NCBI GenBank assembly: GCA_003024175.1
Contig: MDYQ01000100.1
Span: 124,001 to 188,000 of the forward strand
Direction: 5' to 3'
Length of the DNA stretch: 64,000 nt
Source of the DNA: Planoprotostelium fungivorum
Lineage: Eukaryota > Evosea > Variosea > Cavosteliida > Cavosteliaceae
Part shown: in pieces, positions 1-14,560 of the stretch
Numbering within the stretch: the stretch's first letter is position 1
Layout: each line of letters starts with the position of its first letter
Position numbers and translations under genes: made by a program
The notes under the pieces: model-generated
Told to the model about the DNA's origin: nothing
Database searches by the model: none
Seen by the model: only the letters and a program-made list of their open reading frames with translations

Positions 1-3720
<3,720 letters not shown>

Positions 3721-4569
3721 AACGCCCGACACATGACATCGCCCAGAAAATTCCGAAATTTCGGGCTAAAAAGCCATTTCGAGGGTGTGGTCCACACATC
3801 ATCAGAGCTCGTCATTTCATACATCCAGAGAAGAACTGAGACGAGGTCTCCGTCTAAGGATGATCATACATTGCGATGTCACCTCCACTTCTCGAACTGA
3901 GATATTTTCATGATGTCGTGCGCAGTGTCGGGGCCGGCCCCTCCTGCGGCGTCAAGTCCTGTGATCTCTTTCAACCAACCCTCCACAGGCTTTCAATTGA
4001 AGCACCTCAAAAAAGAAGCAAACAAAATCGTGTTTCATAACCAGTTGGCGATCACCACCAGTATGTCCTCGGAACACTTGCACAATGTACGATGCTGTTA
4101 GAGGATCGTCTTTCACGGTGAAGATGAGACGAGATGATGAAGAACATTAGTGGTGGATGGTGTGTGATAATCCACTCATATAACAGAGGAGAACATTTAA
4201 TTCCATCACCAAGAGATCGTAAGCGACACCGGCGATACAATTGTATCAATTTGCCTCCCATCTCACCTCTTCATTCACCTCTGGCTCAACCCTCAGCCCC
4301 AGCTGAACCTTCGCCTGTAGCCCGACCTCCGCCTGTAGCCGAACCTTCATCTGTAGCCGCACCTGTAGATCTGCTCCCATAGACTCAGTGAGTTGGACAC
4401 AGACGTTGTGAAAACTCGGGTAGAACTGGATCGCAATATGAGCACCCCCTCATCCCCTAAGCGACACATCCGGAAGCATCGCAAGCGGAGATGCTCGGAA
4501 CCTGCCAACATTTTGTTTTCAGTCTTCAAATCTCGTCAAACAGCCACTCTCATAAAAAGCACAACTCAA
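3721..4569. other. Intergenic region, divergent promoters, possible mini-ORF
   Basis: Lies between the ABC transporter (-) and the surface protein (+), so it should hold both promoters. Two plus-strand open stretches occur: 3910-4101 and 4134-4382. The latter ends in a Pro/Ala-rich peptide with repeating P-V-A-x-P units. I could not join them with convincing splice phases and recognise no domain, so I do not call a gene. Confidence 0.4.
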
Positions 4570-7500
4570 ATGAGAACAGGAGCACTCCTTCTCATCGCCT
4601 CTCTGTGGCTGTGCGGTGAGTTACCTTCGTGAAGGCATCATGCTGATGGAATCCAGCGGGTGTGACTGTGGCTTCCAGCAAGGTGAGATGCAACGTAGAG
4701 AAGATAAGCTGATAGTGAACAGACTCTGTCCGCTCGGTTCATCGCAACAAAGGACAGATACTATTACACCGATTCTTCCCCCTCTGAATTCGTCTACATC
4801 TTTCAGAGCGTTGCCGGATCAAATCGAATCATCTACACGCAGACCAGACCTTCCGATTCATCCACTTATACTGCCTCTCCCACTGTAACCTCCATCAATG
4901 GGACCTCAACTAATGGAACCTCCATCAACGGAACTTCCCTCGATGGAAACTCTTGGGACTCATACTATTACACCGACATGACCGTCCAATTCGATATATC
5001 GGACGACCCACGTGAAGCTGCTCAGATGTGGAAGAATCTGAACGAGTGAGCCCATCGATATCCTCTCCCTGATCGATCACAGTGCTGTGTCCGACCAGAG
5101 GTCTAGCTATCGTAGTGCTTTCTATGGCAAACGGAGAACTTCCCAAGTACCTCCCATCTATGTCCTGGCCATATGGAACGCTACGGATGCTCAACCTAGT
5201 ATTCCCATCGTTACCAAGGTGACTTGTTCGATATCGAATGGATCTGATGCGTCGCAGACGATCAACGTTCACTTCTGGTACTCCTTACCGTATCGCAGAG
5301 ACGATTGGACACGGGAATTCTCCTCTGTATCGTACTGCACCGAGTTCTCTAGATTGTCTATGCCAAACGAGCAGGAGAGGTTCTTCTACAACGGCACAAA
5401 CATTTACAGCGTCGTGGCTCGAATGGAGATCACTGCACCGGGAGGCCTGCCGGATTCATTCATCATTGACATCAAGATGTTTTCAAAACATTTGAGTGCT
5501 TCTTACAAGGGACTGAAAGCTTACGTCCTCTCGTTCTGGAACGACGGTGAAGTCATGCCTCAGGCACCCCTTCAAGTCTCCCAACAGGTGATGATGATCG
5601 ATCATGATCGATCATGATCGATGACGATCGTTCATGATCGATGACGATCGTGGTGAAGCTGACGACTGGTCAGAGCGCCAAGGTGCAAATCTCTTGGAAT
5701 TATTTCAGCGATCGCATCAACTTGGCTTCCAATTTCACTCGCGTCATCAGGGACGTTTACGAGTCCCAGGGTGTGTCTCTGAGCAACGAGACCATCACCC
5801 ATCAGCTGGATCGTATGGACAATGTCACCAGCAACGGTCAGATCCTATACAGGTACACGGCTACCTACAATGTAGACGTATTGGGCTACGTCACTGATTA
5901 TGGAGACGATGCCAACTTGACGGCACAAGTGAATGGCTTCTTGTATCTTTCTGGCCCGAACTACTTGCCCGCGTGGAACCAAACCTGCGATAGCTACAGA
6001 TTGCCTCGACTGAGCCTGTTGGACGCATGGACCAAATCCTTCCAGGTTAAGCGTCTCTCAGTCCTCACGACTGATTTTGTTCAGACGTACCGCATTGAGA
6101 TCTCATGGCAAGACGATTTGCCATTTACTCTTGAACTCAATTTGACCCAGCCGCTCCTCCGTGCCATTCACATGCCCAGCATAGTCATCAAGAATTTGAA
6201 CTTGAGCTATTACGATCAGTCGACACGCCAGATACCTGCCTACAGCGGTGTCTACCATCACTGGCAAGTGTACGAGTTCGACATGCAGAGTTCCCGCGCA
6301 GATATGAACCAGGCTCTGCTCAACCTGCAGCAAGCAGTGGCCACGAAGAACACCAGCGCATTCAATGGAGCCAACTTTCCCTTTATCTTCCACGTCGGAG
6401 CTGTGTGGAAGAACGACGAACGGCAACCTCTCTACCCTAACGCGACCCTGGACCCTGAGACAATCGTGAGTCCCTGCATTCTTGTGACATCTCGTGACCT
6501 GTCACCAGGATTACAAGATACGTTACCTGAGCTACAGCAACAGCACCAAGTTCTTTAACGAAGACGAGTACATCAAGCTCTTCTCTGCTGTCGGAGCTGT
6601 GAAATTGGTCAAGATTGCTCCCGCAGAGTACAACTGTCACAACAGTTATTTTACCGCCTGTATGGCTGTGGTAACCGTTCGAGCTCAAGGCAACATCACC
6701 TGGGACAACCTGAGAACCTTAGAGCCTGCCATGGAGGAGATGAGCCAAAGGTTGAATAATTCTCAAGGCTATTACATTTGGTACTACAACGTCTCCGACT
6801 TCCAGTTCATTCAACTGTGGAAGACCAACCAATCTGAGCCATCTTTCTATCTATCCACCGTGAGACATGGCACCGTTCGACTGTTCGTCTGACATCGTTC
6901 CAGACGTTCAACATGAGAACCATCTATACCTCGAAATTCATGTTACCTGCCGGTATGTTTGTACCCTTCTTGAGCGAGAAGGCTTCGACCAATGTCACCC
7001 ACTTGTATGACACGGCAACGTACAGAACACAGTACAGATACAACCGCAATCTGACCAACTACGACACTTCGGCTCAGTATCGTATCAACGAGGAGTCATC
7101 TCAGTTCTTCCTCGCTCTCGACCGTCTCAACGCCTGGGCGCAGAAGAACGGCACTCTCGAGTACAAGTGTAACTCTACCTCCCACGGGAACTGTACTGTA
7201 CCACAGAACGTGAGACTGATTCGCTTCTGGATGGAAGGCGTAGATATCAATGTATCTACCGTGCAAAATGCTTCGAAAGTGAGATTGCAAGATGATGTGA
7301 GAGATCGTGACGCACGAGCAGTTTCTGGTCGTCCAGTACAACATGACATCCACCAACCTGCCTTATTCTTGGTCCATCTGGCAGTATGGCAGCGCCATCC
7401 GTATGGCATGTGGATCAAATCTACAGAGGTTCTCCTACGATCAGCAGTATACTGTCTGGAACCAAACTGTTTTCAACGCGACCAACCAGAATTCTACATT

Positions 7501-9146
7501 CAACGGCACCACATCCTTCACGATGTACCACTACAACGTCACGGCCTACGTCACTGTCCAAGGACCTTCTTATGACATTGGTAGTCAAGCTGAAGATGCT
7601 CTGTATGGACTGACCAACTCTTCGTTGAACGAAGCGATCAGATTATACTATTTCTATTTCGCGTACGGGCTGATCGATCTTCAATTTGTCACGGAGGGCA
7701 CAGTAGAGGTGACGTTTCATCACGATTCTGGCTGAAATGATGCAGAGAGCCCACGTACGGTTCAGAACAGAACCCAGCGGCAGTCTCAACTCTACCTATC
7801 TACCCATCTTCTCGTCTATCTGTGGTGGCTATGTCAGCCTGGTAGACCAACAGAACACCACTGTTGCCAATGGATTCATCGAATACGTGTTGTCCTTCGA
7901 CATCAGCGGAACCAACGCAACCGTTTGGTCTGCTGAGGAGAAGCTCAGCGATGCACTCGGAATGCAGTACGACAACAAGGGCAGCTTGTTCAACCAGACA
8001 GCCATGAGCCTTAACCTGAGCAGCATCAGTGTCGTTCGTTTCTGGTACGGCAACGCTTCAGAGCCTCCTGCCAACGCTGTGAGATCTCATCTACAACGAC
8101 GATGAACAGGACTGACACGAGGACAGAGCTTAGCCTTCCGTTTCACAGGCATCAGCAGCAACAATCAGCTGGCTGCAGTCATTGCCAAAGCCATCAGAGC
8201 CAACGTAAACGCAGTGTCGCTGGACAATTTCATGCCCGAATCAAGAAAGAGACAAGATGGGTCAGCCACAGCCGTGTTCACTCAAGGCCGCATTGATCCT
8301 GCTACAGCAAAGAGCAGCTTCTCTAGTGCCATCGATGAAGCGCAAAGCGGAGGAAGAAATCGATTTGCAGAGGCAGCAGCGGTACTGGGCTATCCTGCTG
8401 TGACTGTTTCGAGAGCCAACGATGTCACAACACAGAGCAGTACTTCTGGTGCTACCTCTACAGTGGTTCCTACGTCTAGTCCCACTGTGGCTCCCACTCT
8501 TGCCCCTACTGTGACTCCCACCTCTGTTACCCCCACCTCTCCTCCCACTGTTACTGCTACTGCAGCTCCTACTACAGATACCACCTCCGCGCCCACTGCA
8601 GCCCCTACTGTGACTCCCACCTCTGTTACCCCCACCTCTCCTCCCACTGTTACTGCTACTGCAGCTCCTACTACAGATACCACCTCCGCGCCCACTGCAG
8701 CCCCTACTGTGACTCCCACCTCTGTTACCCCCACCTCTGTTACCGCTACCTCAGCCTCCGTTGTATCTCCCACTGTGACTTCCACATCCACTCTTACTGT
8801 GACCCACACTCAAGAGACCTCCCAGGAGACTACCCAGGACCATCAGACTAGTCAGGAGACTATTCCTGAGACCACCCAGGAGACTACACAAGAGCCAACA
8901 AAGGACAAAGAGACCACGACAGAGACACAGACGGACAGTGTGGCGACGAGCGGACCGCCTGAGCCCACAAACAGCACCGCACAGCCCACAGACAAGTCGC
9001 TGAAGCCAGGACAGAAGGCAGGCATCGCCATCGGCGTCATACTGGGCGTCGGTCTCATAGCAGCTGCTGCTGTCTTCTTCTACCTGAGGCGCAGAAAGCA
9101 GAAGAGTGAGGAACACGATCTGTTGATCCGTCACAACAACTATTGA
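4570..9146 (+). CDS. Large type I surface glycoprotein with Thr/Pro-rich stalk
   Basis: Predicted cell-surface protein of unknown function. The ATG at 4570 opens a signal peptide (MRTGALLLIASLWLC). The ectodomain of about 1,100 residues is rich in N-glycosylation sequons and Tyr. It appears to consist of several related modules of about 130-150 residues, each with a beta-like strand, an amphipathic segment such as AEEKLSDALGMQ, and an RFW/QLW-type strand. A Thr/Pro/Ser stalk follows (about 8405-8960) with an exact 99-nt repeat. A single membrane helix (about 9020-9080, GIAIGVILGVGLIAAAAVFF), an RRRKQK stop-transfer signal and a short cytosolic tail end the protein. About nine short introns, one (8079-8130) carrying the TCTACAAC motif. 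Resembles adhesins or mucin-like receptors in layout only; no known domain is recognised. Confidence 0.85.
8503..8740 (+). repeat. 99-nt tandem repeat in the surface-protein stalk
   Basis: The unit begins CCCCTACTGTGACTCCCACC at 8503, 8602 and 8701, a spacing of exactly 99 bases (33 residues). Two full copies look identical and a third is partial. It encodes a Thr/Pro/Ala-rich, probably O-glycosylated spacer, and is likely to vary in copy number between strains. Confidence 0.9.
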
Positions 9147-9422
9147 TCAAAGATGGTCATATAAACTCTTCATTATCGCACTGTGTTCTTTCCATCGACG
9201 TTCGTCAGAAATGAATCGCGGTCGGCCCTTTCTTTTTCGGTGCTCGCATGATGTAGACACTGTTTGCATCAGCATGTTCACAAATTTCATATCGTCCTGT
9301 TGTAACTCTTCGGTGTCTGTTGCAAAACGTACGTGATGGTGTCTGCATCGCAGGAGGTGACCTCCAACTACAACGAGGCTTCATCGTTATGAACGCATCT
9401 GATCTGATCAGGATATCCTGAA

Positions 9423-10874
9423 ATGGCGAGCAAAGACGGAATCTCCTCCGTCTTATCGGATCCGAGAACCCAAGCCTTCATTTCAGCTCTGAAGAGGAGG
9501 TATTTCATTCGATGTTCAGATTTGTCACTCAAATTACCTCAGACAAATCAAAGGATCTTGGCATGTAGCAAGAGAGACGATAGAAATTCTGCGTCTGGCA
9601 ATTGGGAAGAAAACGCGTCTAGCCACATTGGGCGAGCTGATCACTTTTGTAAAGCAAGTTGGTTGTGCCCTGGTAGAAGTTCAACCGTTAGGTATCTTCT
9701 TTCACTCTACCTGACATCATTTTTGGCTCATAACACACAGAGTTTGCCATCGGAAACATCGTCCGAAGAGTTTTATTTATCATCAGAGATGAACACAGAC
9801 AAGCCACGAGAGGAGACGAAAAGAAAGAAGGGATGTACAGCTTCATGTTAGGTATGATCTAAGGTTTTCCAGTGTCCATCTGACACCATCCCACAGGACC
9901 ATCGACGGGCGAACAACATCTAGAAGAACCACTAGCCAACAACGGAAGAGATCTCAAGGAAGCCATCTTTTCGAGTTTGAAAGAATTATTAGAATTATTA
10001 GAAAACGTGCACTCCATCATCGCGGATTCTGCCTTCGAATTCATCCACTCCAAGTGAGACGAATTCGATGCATCTCATCTCATCTCCAATCGTCTCATCT
10101 CCAATCATCTCATATCTCATTTTCACCCATCTCACTTCATCTCATTTTCGTCTGACACATCTCGCAGTGAAGTCATCATGACTTTCGGTGGTTCTAAAAC
10201 CGTCGAGACCTTCTTAAAGACGGCGGGCAGTAAGAGAAGGTTCGACGTCGTCGTCGCAGAAGGTCTACCCTCCACGAAAGGCCAGGCCTTAGCTCTAGCT
10301 CTCTCCCAAGCCAAAATCGACACGACGCTCGTCCCCGATTCAGCGATCTTCGCCATGATGGCGCGCATCAACAAGGTACGTACGGTACGTACGATGACGT
10401 AAGGTGACGTCGTACAGGTGGTCGTGGGAACACACGCAGTCATGGCCAACGGTGGTCTCATCGCCCCGGCTGGAACTCATCTGGTTGCCATGGCAGCGAA
10501 ACACCATTCGGTACCTTTTGTCGTGTGTACACCGATGTACAAGATGTGTCCTCTATTTGCCAACGATCAAGAGACGTACAACGATATGACTTCACCTTCT
10601 ACTGTCTTGCCATTTGAAGAAGGTGAGAGACAGTCGAATGTTGTGAGTTGTAGATGGAGCTGAGATGAACAGTGGACTCGTTGGACAAAGTGAGAGTGCA
10701 GAATCCCGCGTTCGATTATATTCCGGCCGAGTTGGTCAGTCTCTACATCACAGACGAGTGAGTGGCATCTATCTGTCTTCTTTATTGATCGAATGCAGTG
10801 GTGGACACAACCCTTCGTATATATACAGACTGCTGTCGAGGTATTATAACCCGGCAGATTATTCTCTCGAATGA
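9423..10874 (+). CDS. Translation initiation factor eIF2B subunit beta
   Basis: Regulatory subunit of the eIF2B guanine-nucleotide exchange complex that recharges eIF2 with GTP in the cytosol. The C-terminal Rossmann-like half is well conserved: EVIMTFGGSKTVETFL, FDVVVAEG, AIFAMMARINKV, VVGTHAVMANGGL, AAKHHSVPFVVC, NPAFDYIPAELVSLYITD and the terminal GGHNPSYIYRLLSRYYNP. The N-terminal helical part is spread over short exons and is less certain. About seven introns; one (10377-10417) contains a GTACGTAC palindrome and another (about 10622-10671) the GTTGTAGA motif. An AATAAA lies about 40 bases past the stop (near 10911). Confidence 0.93.
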
Positions 10875-11035
10875 TAAAAGAAAGTAACATCTGTTCTATT
10901 CTTGTGTGACAATAAAAATTCTTCGATTTTATTTCAATAGATACTCTTCATATACCATTTCCACCTTGGCATGGAACGTTTCTCTCTCTCCACTTCCATC
11001 CTGTCTTCCTCCAATATCTGCTCGCATGAGTCACC

Positions 11036-13204
11036 TCATCTGATCTCTAAAACCTCATCGCTCACCCTCTCTCCCTGAGCTTTGTCCCACACTGCGTCTG
11101 TCGTGTAATCGGCGCATTGTAGATCGACGAAACCACCACGGTAGACGTCGGCCCTGCCGTATTTGAATCGGAGGTGGCTGGTGAGCTCCCATCCACACCA
11201 AAGGCAAGTGAAGAGTCCGAGTCCACTGAACGTGGCCACAAAATTTTTCCATCCTTCAGATGGAGTCAGATGGTCATCGTGATGTGATGTGATGATGTAA
11301 TGATGTGGTGAGGTACTGACGATATGTCTATACACCTCCGTTGATCGCGATGGACACGTAAGCATTGCCAACGAACATAGCTGCACCACTGATAAGAGTG
11401 AGGATGGGCAGCAGCGGATAGAGTGGCTGCTTGTAAGGTAGATCACTGAGAGGATACCCCTGCAGTTTGAGTCCTCTTCTGAAACGGACGGAGATGATAG
11501 CAATGGAAGTCCAAGTGACGAGAGCAGACATGCCAGTCAGATTCAGAAACTGATGATGCGTCAGATCGATGATCATGTCATTCGACATGATGATGAAGAG
11601 GTATTCTTCACCCATTGAAAGACGACACCCTCTCCCCAAATACTCGTCAGGAAAGTGAGGGAGCTGATGAGTAGGGTGACGAAAAGCGCGGGAACAGGTA
11701 CTCCCCTACCATTGACCCATCCGAACACCCTGGGCAATTTCTCTTCCCTATCCATCCGTCATCATCATCATCATCGCCATCATCATGATCACCTGGCGAG
11801 TGTCATCATCATTCGACTCGTTGCAAAGAAACAACTGTTCGTCGCACTCAAAATGGCCGTCACGAGTACCGCGTTCACAACGTGAGTCGCAGGGCCAAAT
11901 CCGGCTCGCTGAAAGATGATCGTGATCGGGCTCGCCGCGGCATCCCCCGTGTACAGATTTAAGATGGGATCTTTGTAGTTGATGCACAAGCCCATCACAA
12001 ATATGGACAAGATGAAGAAGATGAAGATGCGAAAGAATGTGGCCTTGATGGCGATGGGTACTGTTCTGAGGGGGTCAGAAGAGGTGTGGAGTGAGGGTGA
12101 GTACCTGTGGGGTTTCTCGCATTCTCCCGCGGCGAGGGCGACGAGTTCGGCACCACCGAAGGAGTAGAAGGCGTTGACGAAGGTACGAATGAAACCACCG
12201 AAACCGCCGATGAATGCGGCACCGTTGGTGAAATTGGATAGACCTGTCCTCTTCAGATCACATGATGATGATGATGATCGATATGATGATGATGATCGAC
12301 ATGATCTTGATCGTGAACATGTTGATATTGGTAGGCACCTGGGCCCGGATGAGAGGATCCCATGGCTCCGGCATCATAGAGTATTCCGATGAGAATGAAC
12401 ACGAGAATGAGGAGGATCTTTCCAAGAGAACTCCAATATTCTACTTCACCCCACACTCTCACGTTGATGACTTGGATCGGTCAGTTCGTTCGATGACGAA
12501 GATCGCGATCGCGATCGCATGATGGAATGGGATCACATTGGATGAGGAACATTGGGATGATGATGATCAGAGCCCAAACCCATACGTCTATATGTGGTGC
12601 CCAGAATTGGAGGATGACCGCTGCCGCCGTCAGCTCTGACGGTATACTGAACGCCTGATGGAGGTGAATCACATGCATCGTCCCCTTTTCTCATCTCACC
12701 CACTGAAAGTAATAACCGATACCCAGGGCAAAACCGAAGCCTTGGCTGACATAGCGAGAGCCGAAGGAGGCAAACGCACCCGATGTGGGGAGGAAAGATG
12801 CCATCTCGCCCAACTGCATGATGACACTGTAGACGAACAGGCCGACTGTTGCGTAGCTGAGGAGAGTGGTTCCTGGGCCTGTCGTGATGTCAGATGGAGT
12901 CGATGAAGGAGTGATCACCTGCTATGGCGATGGAGGCACCGGCGAAGAGAAAGATACCAGTGCCGATGGCACCGCCGAGAGCGATGATCATCATGTGTCT
13001 GGCACCCAATAGTCTCTTCGTTCTTCCGAGATCTGAGGCGGCAGCATCATTCTGTGGTGCGTCTACGAATGGATTGGATATCAGAGGTGCCACGTCTGAC
13101 GTCTCTGACTTGTCATCGATGACTCTAGAATAGCGATTGCTCTGTGATCCCCTATCCAAACCATCCTCGGTGGAGGAGCTGCCTTGTGAATCACGTTTGA
13201 CCAT
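11036..13204 (-). CDS. Amino acid permease, APC superfamily
   Basis: Proton-coupled amino acid importer of the fungal YAT type, with about 12 predicted membrane helices. The cytosolic N-terminus (about 65 residues, Ser/Asp-rich) leads into LGARHMMIIALGGAIGTGIF, the family's helix-1 signature. Later helices are clear: YATVGLFVYSVIMQLGEMAS, SLGKILLILVFILIGIL, FYSFGGAELVALAAGE, FVTLLISSLTFLTSIWG and FLNLTGMSALVTWTSIAI. The family hallmark GGAELVA(L/I)AAGE(C/S)xNP is present. ATG at 13204; stop at 11036. About nine introns, several with ATGATG or GATC repeats. The substrate is not predictable. It runs convergently toward eIF2B-beta and shares a short upstream region with TPK. Confidence 0.92.
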
Positions 13205-13322
13205 GGTTCATTGACTGAATGGTCTGCAGAGACTGTTGGCGTTGTGTCTGATGGGAATTGTTTTCCTCTGATAACGTCAGCCGAAAAAGATGTGATGTGA
13301 ATGATTCCGATCCCATCACATC

Positions 13323-14249
13323 ATGTCACAACACAACACAGACGAGACGATAGACGTTTTCTGCAGCCGTTATCTTCTTGACGGAAGTAATGAAGAGGAT
13401 GAAGGATTTGATTACGAGCGCCACGGGGAGGAGGCAATCATCATCGTGAATAGTGTTCTTCCTAAGCACCTATCACGATTCTGGAACGGAAGTACAAGTG
13501 AGACTCAATAGTTCTGACACCATCTTTAATCGGACATAGAGGTTATGGTCGTATGTGCAGATGGAGGAGCCAACAGGTTGCACGACTTCTGGGAGACAGA
13601 AGAACAAAGGGCGTCGCACATCCCTAACATCATTCGAGGTGACCTGGATTCGATACGACCAGAAGTCAAGTTATATTATCAGAACAAAGGAGCAGAGATC
13701 ATCCATAATTTGGATCAAGATACGACAGATCTCACCAAATGCCTCTCTTCTGTTCCACCTTCCGTACGTGAATCATACCGTCCATACCATGATATCATCG
13801 ACACGAACACTGTGATTTTAATCATTATATTAGAAGAGGACACTCGTCATGGGTGCCTTCGGTGGCAACTTCTCTCAAGAGATCTCAAACATCAACTCCC
13901 TTTATAATGAGAAGGACAGAAGCATCGTACTGTTGGGAGAAGAGAACGCTGCCCTCTTATTCCTGCCCGGAAAGAGCTACAACGTCCACTGCAGAGTAGG
14001 TCCAAAAGTTGGACTGTTACCCATCGGTTCTCGATGTCGATCGTGCACCAGCACAGGATTAAGATGGAATTTGAGTGAGTGCATCCATCCCAATGTTGTC
14101 CATGATGTCTGAATCATCTCTGACGATGCAAAGATGACACGCCCCTGGAATTTGGAGATCTGGTCAGCACTTCAAATGAGATGAAAGAGAAACGGGGGAC
14201 GATACGTGTCTCCGATGCCATCATCTGGACGGTCGATTTCAAAAAATGA
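13323..14249 (+). CDS. Thiamine pyrophosphokinase
   Basis: Transfers pyrophosphate from ATP to thiamine, making the cofactor thiamine diphosphate, in the cytosol. Visible motifs: VVCADGGANRLHDF (substrate-binding start), NIIRGDLDSIRPEV (the GDxDS active-site motif), NLDQDTTDLTKCL (the DQDxTDxxK motif), VMGAFGGNFSQEISNINSLY (the LGGxxGRxDQ-like stretch), VGLLPIGSRC, TSTGLRWNL and the C-terminal DLVSTSNE. About 240 residues, as usual for eukaryotic TPK. Three introns. It starts 118 bases from the oppositely oriented permease, so the promoters are divergent. Confidence 0.93.
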
Positions 14250-14560
14250 ACGTCGTCCATCAGAGCACCTTCCATCATCAGAAAACGCCTCTCATCTCGA
14301 GATGATCGTCCTCTTTCGGAGGCTCTCAGACTCTGAGGTCGATGTGTTCTATACTTCGCCTTATGACGCGAAATACGGCGTTGGAGTGCCACTTGTACCT
14401 GGAATCTCTCACCTTTTTTGACAAGTTGAGAAATCAAACCAGACACAGAGACAAAGGTTGGTGTTCCACGGTTTCGTAACGTGCACAGGCGCGATAGATA
14501 GCGTGTGAGATGTGGATTCTGTAAATTGCTACAGAGGAACATACAAGAAGCAACACGAAC

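Noticed and set aside
8390-8809. Minus-strand Val/Gly-rich frame
   Set aside because: Antisense of the Thr/Pro stalk repeat of the surface protein.
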